A stretch of DNA of 64,000 bases from Castanea sativa (Eukaryota > Streptophyta > Magnoliopsida > Fagales > Fagaceae), in the NCBI RefSeq assembly GCF_040712315.1, contig NC_134013.1, forward strand, positions 81,846,001 to 81,910,000, in the 5' to 3' direction. The notes beneath the pieces are model-generated. The model had not been told where the DNA came from. It ran no database searches and worked only from the letters and a program-made list of their open reading frames with translations. Of the stretch, positions 37,078-48,179 are shown one piece after another. The position numbers were made by a program, and so were the translations under genes. Numbering within the stretch: the first letter of the stretch is position 1; each line of letters starts with the position of its first letter.

Positions 37078-38467
37078 ATCTAAATTATCTTCGGATGTAC
37101 ATGTATTCTAGAATTTTCAACGTTAAAATGAAATAATATCATGGGTTTCTTATGATAAAAAATTACAATATTGAGCTATGTGATCAAATAATTGATGAGT
37201 TTAATTAATTAGTGTATTTTATGAATTCTTTAATTTGATTCTATTTCAGTTTATAATTTAGATACCATGGTAATATCTACATTTAGACAAACAGATCTAT
37301 AAAATCTAATAAAAATTCAAATAAATTTTAATTCAATTCCCCTGCGAGAACCAAACAAAGTCCAGACTCAATTCCCATGCCAAATTTAGCTGCAAATGAA
37401 ACTACTTCACATTTCGTCATGTTGAAACTTGCACATGAATAATTCATATGCTTCTGTAAAGTTAATTTGTGTGGCCAACAAAATTTACGAAAACCTCAAA
37501 TTGAATTCAAAGTTGAATCAGGGTTTATGGTATATTATATCATTGGGCCAATAACAAAAAGATAACAAAATCTTGGCATCTTATCTCTGTTATGATATCT
37601 TATAATAGGTTATAGGTGTGAAAAACTTACTACAAAATATATACCATGACAAGCGGCGGGTTTTTCCATATCATTGTTATGCTATCTTATTCAGATCCTC
37701 TAAATTTCTTAGGATACTCTATCAGATAGATTTCTTAAGAATGCTAATATGACAAAATTTAAATCTTTAAATTATAAAAGAGTAGTTAGGATTTAAAAAA
37801 AAAAAATCTATTAGTAGAATACTATAGAAAATCTAGAAGATTTGATAAGATATCATAATAGTGATATGGAACAGCTCGCTTGTCATGGTATATATTTAGG
37901 AGTAAATTTCTCACACTTGTAAACTGTTATAAGATATCATAACAAACATAAGATGCCAAGATTTTGTTATCTTTTTGTTATTGGCCCAATGATATAATAT
38001 TATACCATAAACCCTAATTCAACTTTGAATTCTATCTGACGTTTTCGTAAATTTTGTTGGCCACAAAGATTAACTTCACAGAAGCATATGCATTATTCAT
38101 GTGCAAGTTTCAACATGATCAAATGTGAAGTAGTTCCATTTGCCAGCTAAATTTGGCATGGGAGTTGAGTCTGGACTTTGTTTGGTTCTCACAGGGGAAT
38201 TATATTATAATTTATTTGAATTTTTATTAGATTTTATAAATCTATTTGTCTTCAAAACATCAGTGAAATGTAGATATTATCATGGTATATAAATTATAAA
38301 CTGAAATAGAATCAAATTAAATAATTCATAAAATACACTAATTAATTAAACTCTTCAATTATTTGATCACATAACTCAATACTGTAATTTTTTTTGGATA
38401 AGAAAACCGTGATATTATTTCATTTCAATGTTGAAAATTCTGGAATACATCCAAAGATACTTCAGAT
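37078..38467. repeat. 1.4-kb near-palindrome (arms about 630 bp)
   Basis: The arm at about 37078-37704 is repeated in reverse complement at about 37838-38467. Matched landmarks include TTGGCATGGGAGTTGAGTCTGG (right, first 20 bases used) against CAGACTCAATTCCCATGCCA (left); ATTCATGTGCAAGTTTCAAC against GTTGAAACTTGCACATGAAT; and TACCATGACAAGCG against CGCTTGTCATGGTA. The arms differ by scattered substitutions and small indels. The loop (about 133 bp) is a short relative of the MITE at 36780-37077. No protein found in either arm. Confidence 0.9.
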
Positions 38468-38719
38468 TCAATAATGTAATTTTTTTATATTCGAAATATC
38501 CTCAATCCATATTGTTAAGTCATTTATTTCATTGAGCATATTCAGAAGACTATTTTCTTTTATTTATTGAAAAGGTAGAAAAACCTTTAAATCATGATAA
38601 TCTTTTCATATCTTCAAAGTTCAAGTTCACATCTCCCCTCTGCAATCTACAGCATTCACACAAAATAAAATCACAGTAAAAGTAAAAGTTCACATCCTTC
38701 TCATCTTCACACACGTCCC

Positions 38720-39687
38720 TCAAATAAAAACTACTCCCACCAAACTCATAATTCCCACAACAATACCAACAAATCCACCCCTCAATCCAAACGCACCAGC
38801 TGTTGGTGGCGGAGACAATGGTGCTGGACTTGGTGCAGGATTCTTTGGTGGAGGAGCCGGTTGTGCTGGCCTTGGTGCAGGACCCTTTGGTGGCGGAGGC
38901 AATGTTGCTGGACTTGGTGCAGGAACCTTTGGTGGCGGAGTCAATGGTGCTGGACTTGGTGCAGGAACCTTTGGTGTTGGAGTCAATGGTGCTGGACTTG
39001 GTGCAGGACCCTTTGGTGGCGGAGGCTGCTTAAGATGCTTGTGCAACACAGCCACATTCAGCTTCTGGCCTTTCTCGCAGTTCACTACAGCGTTACTTAT
39101 GAAATAGAATGGTCCTGACCTGTCCAACTTTACTTTGGTGTTGACATCCCTATGTTCTTCGATTGGATTTGATACATAGCATTTATCGTAGTGATCCTTT
39201 GTCACTTCAAGTACTGAGTCAATCAAGGGGTCGTGTTCATTAAAGACTGAGATTCAAGAAAATGAAGAAATTGTGGTTATACGATTGAGAAAAAAAGTGG
39301 AACATCAAAATAAACCTTATGGATTATATAAAAGAGCAACAAGCAAATACATGAATAAATCCAGTTTGTAAATATAAGTTATAACCCTAACAAAGAGGAT
39401 TAAGAAAATCAGAATCGAATCCATATCCGAATTATTATAACTATCGATTTTTTTAAAAAAAAAAACCCTAACTGTCTAACTAAGTAACACCATTTCTCTT
39501 CTCAAAAAAAAAATAATAATAATAATAAAAAAAAAAATAAACACACACAATTTCAAAAAAATTATCCCAAGAAAAAACAAGTTTAGCAATAATTTTTCTA
39601 AATAGAGTTTTCTTCCCAAATTAATCTTATTTTCAATAAATTGAAAAGTAAGTTGTACCAAGCATCAGACTAATCTCAACAAATGTT

Positions 39688-39733
<46 letters not shown>

Positions 39734-39923
39734 TAAGAATATCGCCAACTTCAAATCGCCCTTTCTGAGCCCAGCTATTAAGAGAGTCAGAAGAAGTTGG
39801 AAAACTCCATGAATTTTCATGGCCTCCAACCACAAACTCTCTAGCTTCAGAGAAGGGAAACAACACAATCAAGAGGGTGATCAGAATTGGAGTAACAATT
39901 TTCATGGAAGCCATAATAGCCAT
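38720..39923 (-). CDS. Early nodulin-like protein (phytocyanin family), proline-rich
   Basis: GPI-anchored cell-surface phytocyanin-like glycoprotein lacking the copper ligands of true plastocyanins. Two exons: 39734-39923 and 38720-39246 (donor A then GTACTC, acceptor CTCAG, phase 1), giving 238 aa. Residues 1-26 are a signal peptide (MAIMASMKIVTPILITLL...FSEA). The plastocyanin-like domain follows (REFVVGGHENSW, RFEVGDIL, FNEHDPLIDSVLEVTKDHYDKC, KLDRSGPFYFIS, NCEKGQKLNVAVL) with the two disulfide cysteines. Then come about 80 residues of PPPK-x-PAPSPAPL repeats (arabinogalactan glycomodules) and a C-terminal hydrophobic GPI signal. TATA-like TATAAAG sits at 40009-40015. ATG at 39923 chosen; other in-frame Mets at residues 4 and 7 are possible. 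Confidence 0.92.
39690..39730. repeat. (GA)n microsatellite at the start of the phytocyanin intron
   Basis: About 20 AG units directly after the donor site of the minus-strand phytocyanin gene, so pyrimidine-rich (CT)n within the intron transcript begins three bases after the GT. Confidence 0.95.
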
Positions 39924-40008
39924 TGATATATTCAAACACAGCAAACACTGACCCAAATGCTACACTGACTTGTACTGAACGAGAAACAAAGGTAGGGTTT
40001 TTGGCTCT

Positions 40009-40090
40009 CTTTATAGCCCTTAGGTTCAGTTTAAGACTATGGCTCGGTTGTTGGTTCGGAGTATTCGAAGCTACTCATGAGTGCCACGTG
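40009..40090 (-). promoter_or_regulatory. TATA box and G-box of the minus-strand phytocyanin gene
   Basis: TATAAAG on the minus strand at 40015-40009, about 90 bp before the ATG, and a G-box core CACGTG at 40085-40090 (context GCCACGTGTG). These are positions expected for a core promoter and a bZIP/bHLH site. Function inferred. Confidence 0.55.
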
Positions 40091-40825
40091 TGAAACACAA
40101 CTATTCACAGTTGTACGTATAATTGGATTCTGATTATCCCTGGGCTGTAAATGTGAACAGGTTTTGTTTGTTTTCCAAGGAAAAGTGCCTCTTCATGTTT
40201 ACTAGATGACTTAAACATAAAAACACCCTTTCAGGTTTGATAGTATAACAATCAATTATTGCATCAATCATGTAACATATGCCACTTTCCCATATAAAAT
40301 TTAAGGGTTACATAGGGAATTAGGAGGAGAAACTTGTTAATTACTATACGTGTAAATTAATCGAGGATTAATTATCCATGCTGATTTGGAAAATGAACTG
40401 GTCTTTAAGCTATGGATCGGGATTACTATGTATGAACATTAGTGAAATCGTATTATGTCAGTAATAAATTATTATTAATGAGATCCACTTAATCTAATAG
40501 ACTAGTGAAAATTGAACGAATATATGTGCTTGTTTAACCCAAAAAAAAAATTGAACGAAACTGTTTTTTTTTTTTTTTAACGTCAATTATGACTGGACTG
40601 TGTCCTATTACATTATAGTATAAGTTATCTCTTTATTAATTATCTTTTACAATTGTTATTTGGCTTATTTCAAATTTTAATCTAAATTAAAGTGACCTCA
40701 CTGGCCTGTTTTTCAAAAAAAAAAAAATGGAGAGGGCTGTTATTTAATTGAACTATAGTAATTTCTTTTCTTTTTTGAGAAATAACTATAGTAATTTCTT
40801 AAATCTCCTTTTATCTATAAGAAGT

Positions 40826-41000
40826 GCTATGTCCATATATAACATGTTTACAATACTTTCACAATTAATCATAGATGATTAGTTGTTATTATTTCTAATT
40901 TGAATTTACCATTGAAATTACTTTTTTATCCCATAAAAAACAATTTATAACGAGTTGCCACTTAAAATTTATGGTGAAAATATTGTTAACCTAATATTTC
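40826..41000. mobile_element. MITE-like element, TGCTATGTCCA family (degenerate)
   Basis: Begins AGTGCTATGTCCATATATAA and shares the internal segment ATTGAAATTACTTTTTTATC and TTTATAACGAGTTGCCAC with the better preserved copy at 42207-42369. The right terminus is eroded. Confidence 0.5.
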
Positions 41001-41040
41001 TCTTCATCTATAGATTTATTTAAGTTTAACAAAAGGTCAG

Positions 41041-41819
41041 TGATAACTTGTGGTCGCTGTGGGGAGTAAAAGGACCCAAGTGGGCATATGAGCCTTTGGA
41101 CTGTAGCAAGGAGGGCCGACCTGCTCTTGAGCTAAGAATTTGTTAGTACTGTGAATTGGCCCACGCGCCGAGAATCCGAGGACACGTCCAAGGGTAAGTT
41201 TCTCCTCGGATAGACCCAGGAGAACTCGAAGCTTCACTATGAAGGTCAAGGCAATATTCCGGAAAGACTGTTGGTAAAAGGGGGGAAACTCTGAATCTTC
41301 GAGGTACACCGGTGTTAGAAAAATACCAAAAGCAAAGGCTGCCACCTTCACATTAAAGACTCTGCACCTACCTCCCTGGCCGCATTAATGGGGAAGTGAC
41401 CCCTGAACAGTTGAACTGAAACTTCTGGTCACTATTCAAAGGCACTAAGAAAAGAAATATCTAGAAGGGAGGGGGTTGGAGCGACACGTGGATAAAGCAT
41501 CAGGAAAAGAAGTATTTAAGGGGGATGAACGTCAAAGAAGAGGGGGGGTAGTCTGGAACTCAGAAAAGAAATTAAGAATTGTAACTTTTAAGAAAGAAAG
41601 AGAAATAATACAGAAGTAGTCTTTGGCTTATGTCCGAGGAGGCCTATTTGCAATTATCATTTGTTATTTACAAGTGTTTGTAACTCTTAACCTGTTATCA
41701 AGTTCTCAGTACCTCTAACCTAGATTTCAAGCCCACACTCTACAAATTTGATTGTTTAAGGCTCATTGGGCCTGAGCCCGTAGTTGTCTTTAGGGTCCAG
41801 GTGCAATTGTGCACTTACA
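41041..41819. mobile_element. Probable solo LTR
   Basis: A 779-bp island of higher GC than its flanks that starts TGATAACTTGTGG and ends GTGCACTTACA, i.e. TG...CA bounded, with no coding content. The right half has GCTCATTGGGCCTGAGCCCG and short duplications typical of LTR U3/R regions. Flanks GTCAG and GTCGC share only three bases, so the duplication is not clear. Could also be a terminal-repeat-in-miniature derivative. Confidence 0.45.
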
Positions 41820-41859
41820 GTCGCTTTTTATTTGCGTGCCCCAAAAATTCAAAATTACC

Positions 41860-43200
41860 AAAAGCACTTTCATTATAAATTTTTCTTAAATGAAAAACAT
41901 GTTTAAGGGATTTTTTTTTTTTTTTTTTTTGGTGGGGGGAATTAGCTTTTGCGTACATAATGATGCTACTGGATAGCAGAGATTTCTTGAATGTGAGTTG
42001 CTTTAGATGCCCTTAGGCTTACAATATATCATCATATACTCCTAGCCTCTACGCACGTGTGTGTTTAGAGGCTCTTTTATTTTTTGTTTTTTGTAAAAAT
42101 TAATAATTTTTATCTATTATAATTTAGAAATATATATTTTTTATTTTTCAAGAAAATAAAAATGATAAACTTTAGAGATAAGGAGAAGTAATTGTAATTT
42201 TTTTAGAGGTGTTATGTCCACAACATTTTTATAACAAATCAGAGGTGGGTAGTTGTTATTGGTTCAAATTTGAACTTATCATTGAAATTACTTTTCTACC
42301 CCATCATTAACAACTTATAACAATCTGTCACATAGAATTTGTTGTTAAAGTGTTGTGGACATAGCATTTGCATCGACAATATTTTCACAACAAATCAGAA
42401 GTGGTTAATTGTTATTGATTCAAATTTATAAGAGAGTTTCCAGTATATTATTGTTGGCTTTGAGGTGGTCCGGCCACTTGATTAGAAAACTAAAAAACGG
42501 TGAAGCAAAGAAAGGATAAATAGGGGAGGACAGAGGGTGAGGGGTTGAAGCCAATCCTATCTCTTTTTTTGTGGCATATGAATAAACAAATTCCAATTAA
42601 AAATTACATGGCAACTTTATAATTAAATAGCTAATATGGCATAGGACACTTAAGTTGCCACGTTAGTTTGTAAATGCTTGCGGTAAAATTACAAATGCCA
42701 CGTCGCTTTTCCGTTAGCCACATAAACAATACTTTTAACAGAAGTTAGCCGAAGAACTAGTATTGCTCATTTTTTTTAACTTTAAGGACTAATAGTGCTC
42801 ACTTGAAACTTGAGGAACTAATTGCGTTCACATGTTAAACTTCAAGGACCAATAGTGTAGTTTTGCAAAAAAAAAAAAAAAAAAATTAAGGGGATCTATT
42901 TGCTATAATATCAAAGTTTATATACTAATTGGCTAAAATAAAAGTACATTGTGTAAATGATTTTAATGACTAGCTACTAATTAAGTGAAAGTTTATATTG
43001 GTTGTCTCTCTTGAATCACTTTTTTCCCTCTTTCATTTTAAATCATAAAGAGTGGTTCAATAAGTTCTTCTACAAATGTAACAACTTATTAAAGTAGTCA
43101 ATTAAAGTGAAGGATTATCACTTTCACATATACCCATCACTTTTTTCTACAATTATAGTTGAACACCTCAACAAGATATAGCAAAAGTTGTAAACACTTC
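41860..43200. other. Intergenic sequence between the two phytocyanin genes
   Basis: No exon. Contains a long T-run (41911-41930), the MITE at 42207-42369, an A-run at 42867-42884 and plain AT-rich sequence. Confidence 0.55.
42207..42369. mobile_element. MITE, TGCTATGTCCA family
   Basis: Left end GGTGTTATGTCCACAACATT and right end GTGTTGTGGACATAGCATTT are inverted repeats of about 18 bp. The interior holds the CTACCCCATCATTAACAACT segment. About 163 bp. Another partial head (CGACAATATTTTCACAACAA) follows at 42374. Confidence 0.7.
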
Positions 43201-43211
43201 CTCTATTTCAC

Positions 43212-43368
43212 TACCGCACACCCTTGGTGTGATGATCATTCTACAAGTATAAGTGCTTATGGGGTATGAGGGGCAAATGTTGGGGTTTAGGTCTTCAGAA
43301 GGAAGTCTTCACACACATATTCACTTAGATTAGACTAGAGTAGAATTTTTATCTTGTATAAAAAAAAA
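43212..43368 (+). mobile_element. tRNA-derived SINE (family C, copy 1)
   Basis: Starts CCGCACACCCTTGGTGTGAT, includes TCTACAAGTATAAGTGCTTA and a degenerate B-box region GGGTTTAGGTCT, then CTTCACACACATATTCACTT. Ends CTTGTATAAAAAAAA. A second, diverged copy of the same order is at 58788-58993, so this is a dispersed repeat with an A-rich tail. Confidence 0.6.
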
Positions 43369-43374
43369 GGATAA

Positions 43375-44573
43375 GGGGAAATTACAATTTATTCACCTGT
43401 GGTTTGGCCGAAATTTAAGTTGTCTATCTGTAGTTTGAAATTTGACACTTTAGCCACCTGAGATTAATTTAATTAGGGTTTTGTAACCCAATTATGTTAA
43501 AAATAGGGCTAAATGTGTATTTTTGCTTTACTTTTACGTCTCTTTCCTCCAAAAACACAAAAAATATAAAAATATACTATCAAATAAGATCAACAAGATG
43601 TTGGTAAAGTTTTAAAAAAAAAGTTATATACAACTACATGAAGTCTTGGTTCGTCATTGATTTACTGGGTTGTATGCGCTGATATACTCCTTAACGTGCT
43701 GTTGTCACTCCTTTGTATATGTTCAAATACATTGGAATTTCTCATTGATTTGTTTCTTTGTTGGTTAAGTTTTAGAGTGACTCTATAGTTCCAATACTAG
43801 ATTAAAGTAGTATATCTACAGGATTTATGATCATAAACTTGAAACTGGTTTCAAGGGACAAATCTTTAAAGGAGTTGACAAAGCTGCTTTGAAGTAAACC
43901 CCTCCAATGTCTAGAGAACAATATTGAACAGAACACCAAATATAATTGCTTGTGATTGAAAAGCATCGTGTAGTTTTGTCTTTTAGTTTGCTGATAATGT
44001 TTACAGCTACTAATCCTATTTTGCTAAGTAATCCATTGATCGAGTGTTCATACCATACATCCTTTCAATTGAGAAGCATGTTTTTTCTTGAAATCTCCCA
44101 CTCAATTAGCCTGTGTAACGTCATTGGCCCACTGCTTACAACATTTCTTTCAGCCTTCATTTATTTTAGAGTATCCAATCCACACAGAAGATGTAAATCA
44201 TTAATCACTAGTACCTTAGTACATTGGTTTACTTGTAGGAAGTTTGTTTGTGGACTCAACCAAAGAATGAGAGTGGACTTTAGCTTAGGCAAAGGAAGCT
44301 TTTCTTTTTAATTTTTTTTTTTCAAAACCTTACCAACATCTTTTTGATCTTACATTTTTATTTTTTTTTTTATGTTTTATTTTTTGTTTTTTTGAAAGAG
44401 AAAGATAAAAGTATAACAAAATTACATATTTAACTCTATTTTTAATAGAGGTGGGTTACGAAACCTTAACTACGCTAACCTCAGGTGGGTAAAGTGTTAA
44501 ATTTCAAAGTACAAGTAAGTAACTTAAATTTTCACAAAACTACAAGTAGGTAAGTTGTAATTTGCCCAAAGGA
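43375..44573. mobile_element. 1.2-kb inverted-repeat element with unidentified insert
   Basis: Left arm: GGGGAAATTACAATTTATTC and GCCACCTGAGATTAATTTAA. Right arm: CTAACCTCAGGTGGGTAAAG and GTAGGTAAGTTGTAATTTGC. The arms are about 160 bp and complementary, including TTAGGGTTTTGTAACCCA against GGGTTACGAAACCTTAA. The 850-bp middle (43550-44380) is less AT-rich, has one 121-codon open frame at 43946-44311 (+) without recognised motifs, and could be captured host sequence. Confidence 0.6.
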
Positions 44574-44894
44574 TAAATACTAGTACATACGTATTATTAC
44601 ACACAACTATACATACACACTTTTACACTGAAATCATGACTTGAAATCAAAACTTCTTGAATTGAAATTGTGATTTTAAATCATGAATTGAGTGTAAAAA
44701 GCATGTGTGTACGGTTGTGTACATTATCAAGTGTAAAATAAACACAATCCATTTTAATAAGCCTAGGTCTGAAATGGGTCCACCAGAACTTGAGCGTTAA
44801 AATGCCAGGGGGAAAGCAAAAATATGATGCGGCGGCAAACCACTTTGTGACCTACTTTCAGAACCTACCATAACGGCTAGTTTTCTTTGTGCCA

Positions 44895-44904
44895 CTATAT
44901 AAAC
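44895..44904 (+). promoter_or_regulatory. TATA box of the plus-strand phytocyanin gene
   Basis: CTATATAAAC, about 80 bp before the ATG at 44981, followed by a CT-rich leader (CCTCTCTCTCTCT at 44935-44947). Position and sequence fit a plant core promoter. Confidence 0.7.
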
Positions 44905-44980
44905 AGGCCACAAAGGCCTTCTTCTCCTCACTACCCTCTCTCTCTCTAAAAAGTAAAATCTTAAAAGAATTATATCCACC

Positions 44981-45612
44981 ATGGCTTTACTATCTTCAAT
45001 GTTGTTCATATCTCTCTTCATTTCCTTCACAGAAGCTAGAGAATTATTAATCGGGGGCAACAGCAATGCATGGAAAATCCCATCCTCAGAATCTGAATCC
45101 CTCAACAAATGGGCTGAAGCCTCACGTTTCCAAATTGGAGACTCACTAGGTACAAACACAATCCCTAAAATTTACATTTTTTTTTTCACCTTTCCTCATC
45201 TGGGTCTTGTTTATTTGATTCAAGAATTTGCATACTCATCTGGGTTTTGTTTTGCTTTACAGTTTGGAACTATGATCCTAGCAAGGACTCTGTGGTCCAA
45301 GTTAGCAAAAAAGACTATGATAGTTGCAGTACTTCTAGTCCTATTGCTGTATACAAGGATGGGAACACCAAGGTCAAGCTTGACAGGTCAGGACCTTTCT
45401 ATTTTATCAGTGGAACTGAAGGCCAATGTGAGAAGGGACAAAAATTGGTGACCGTGGTGTTGTCTGGAAGGCATCAATTCTTCCATGTTTCTCCGGCACC
45501 TTCTCCGGTAGAATTTGAAGGCCCTGCTGTGGCTCCAACCAGCGGTGGTACGAGTTTGAGGGGTGGTTTCATGGTGATTTTTGGGGTTTTGGTGGGGTTG
45601 CTGTTGTTCTGA
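44981..45612 (+). CDS. Early nodulin-like protein (phytocyanin family)
   Basis: GPI-anchored phytocyanin-like surface protein, paralogous to the gene at 38720-39923. Exons 44981-45149 and 45263-45612 (donor G then GTACAA, acceptor TTTACAG, phase 1), 172 aa. Residues 1-19 are the signal peptide (MALLSSMLFISLFISFTEA). The domain has RELLIGGNSNAWKIP, RFQIGDSL, VWNYDPSKDSVVQVSKKDYD, KVKLDRSGPFYFISG and QCEKGQKLVTVVL, with cysteines in YDSC and GQCEKG. A short SPAPSPVEFEGPAVAP linker and a C-terminal hydrophobic GPI signal follow. It shares the KVKLDRSGPFYFIS block and intron position with its neighbour but lacks the long proline repeat. Transcribed away from it. Confidence 0.94.
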
Positions 45613-45619
45613 GGAGGAG

Positions 45620-46636
45620 ATGGTGATAGGTTTCTAATAGTTTTTAGTAATTGGTGGAATGATTCAATTTATTCGTTGTAATTGATTTACAGGGACATAT
45701 TATGTTCTCAATTTCTATTTCGTAATATTTTTTTTCAGATTACAGTTACTTTAGATATGATTATGAATGATACTCTTTTAAATTGTCCTCAGTATGATAA
45801 AATTAGAATCAGCAACACATGTAGTAGCAATCAAAAGATTCAAACTCGTCCTCCATTTTGCATGCGTTTATTTGCAAATCAGAAGTCTGAACACTCAAAA
45901 TATTGGGAAACATGCATTCAGGGATCTGAAGCTTTGACTCCTAAGTTGATATAGATCACAACTCCATTAATAAGTTAACCAAAAAAAGAAAAAAAAAAAC
46001 CCAATTAATATAAAACATGCTCCATTCACCACATCAATAAATCATTTCTACTAATGGCCTTCTTTCTTCAACTCCAAAGAAAACATCATCATTCTGCACT
46101 TCTTTTCAGCATAGTGACATTGGATGCTAAAAAATATGATTGACAGGACTTTATAAAATAATCATCTCCAAAACCTATATAAAGCCACAACTTTTAAGCA
46201 CACAAAGCTCATCCATCAGCATTACAAAACCAATCATCTTCCTTGAGCCATCACAAAATTTGGATGTAAAAAGCACACAAAGCTCCATTATTGATGCCTG
46301 CGAACTTCAACTTCTTTCCAGATTAAATTTGGATGTAAAGCACACAAAGCTCCATTTTATTCTATTGCTTTTGACCAAAATTCTGAATGCATTATTTTTA
46401 ACCCAGCCTCAATATGGGCATTATATGCGTGCATGCATACAAGTGGGCTCACAAACACACGCACACAGAGGACTCACAATGGAACCGATCAAATAACACT
46501 CAATAAATTTCAGCCACAAGGGACTTATTCACCTCCTACAAGTCATTCATGGGATTACACACAAGTTCAGCAGCAACATAAATGTCCATAACTGACAGAC
46601 AAACAGTAAGCAATGAAGGATGAAACTAGAACACAT
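45620..46636. other. Space between convergent phytocyanin and SRP receptor genes
   Basis: Both genes end here, so it should contain two 3'UTRs. No coding exon. It includes three copies of AAGCACACAAAGCTC at 46196, 46271 and 46338, the latter two preceded by AAATTTGGATGTAAA. Confidence 0.6.
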
Positions 46637-46638
46637 TC

Positions 46639-48134
46639 TCATTTAAGGAGGGTCTTGACAATTGATTTGACATTGAGTTTCTTGAGGTCTGTATATGACT
46701 GCCCACAGCCAACAAACATGACTGGTGCGCCAGATATGTAAACCATTGAAAGTGCAGCTCCAACCTATAACATGAACAGTTACACACAACATCAATCAAC
46801 AATTGCAGACCATGAACAGGAATAAAACAATCAACCAAAAGAAAATCTCAACACTCCTTGCAGTTTGAAGAGTGACTACCTTATCATCAATTGTATCAAA
46901 CTTTGTGAGCAAGATCCCATCTATCAACCTAGCACTAGGTGAAGATGAAAGGTCGGCTAATTTCTGCAGGCACAACAAGAAGCATAGTTCAGACAACTTA
47001 CTTCTGATATAATAATGATTGAACAGATAATGTTTTAAAAAGATCCGCAAAACAATTTATGCAATCCTGGATAAAAAAATCAAACCTGATCGAACTTGGA
47101 AAGTTGATCAACTGCATCATTTCCAACCAGTGCCTCTCCAACAAACAAGACCAGATCTGGCTTGTTAAGGGAAATAAGCTTTGAGAGTGCTCTCATCAAT
47201 GGTTCATTATCCTGAAAAGCATACAAATTGTATCAGAGCAAAACAACAAAGAAAGAACATGTAAGATATACTTATATAGCCATGTCATACACATAATTAG
47301 AATTATACATGTAGCATAGAACACTACTAAATCTTTCTGATAATACCAGCTAAGCATGATACCTGCATTCGACCGGCTGTATCAACAAGAACCACATCAG
47401 AACCATTGCGTGTTGCCTCCTGGATGGCTTCCTTTGCAACTATGGCAGGATCTTTCTCATAGCCCTTCTCAAATATAGGGATCTTACAAGAGGAAAAGAT
47501 AACAAGTCAGTTATCAAAATCCACCATGCAATTATGATTTATTGAGTGAACATTAATCCTCCCTAAGTAAAGCTAGAGACCAAGGTAACCATATGCTACA
47601 TCAAATATTATACCTGGAGTCTTCGTGCATGAGTGCGCAGCTGCTCAACAGCTCCCGATCGGAATGTGTCACAAGCAGCCATCATGACACTGACCTTATG
47701 CTGCTGAAGCCAGTAGGCAACCTGCAAAGTGATTTTTGAAAGAAACTATCTGATCAGAAGCAATACCATTTTATCTGTGTGCCCACAGGACATACATATA
47801 TAAATACACACAAATGCAAACTCTACTACAGAGGATAAGGGGGTTAAGCTTAAACTTTGCTAGATTGGTAAAGTTCCCATGAAAAAACAACACATGGCTA
47901 ACCTTGGCAAGATTAGTAGATTTCCCTACTCCATTCACACCGACAAAAACAACAACATATGGCTTCCCTTGTTCCTTGGCGACATGCACATCCCTTAGTA
48001 TGTCAATAGAGCGCCGAGGTGTTAGAATACGAACAAGAGCTTCTTCCATAGCTGCCTGCAGTCATTGTTTCAATCCATGATGTTAATCTTATTACAGTGT
48101 GAAATAATAAGAAACCAATTGGTTCAGATTAAGC

Positions 48135-48179
<45 letters not shown>

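Noticed and set aside
38803..39118. Tandem-repeat proteins on the plus strand (V-L-D-L-V-Q type and W-C-W type)
   Set aside because: Antisense readings of the proline-rich repeat of the phytocyanin gene. The real frame is fixed by the conserved domain and splice sites.
44797..45159. 120-codon minus-strand frame over the first exon of the plus-strand phytocyanin
   Set aside because: Opposite strand of a well supported signal-peptide exon; no domain.
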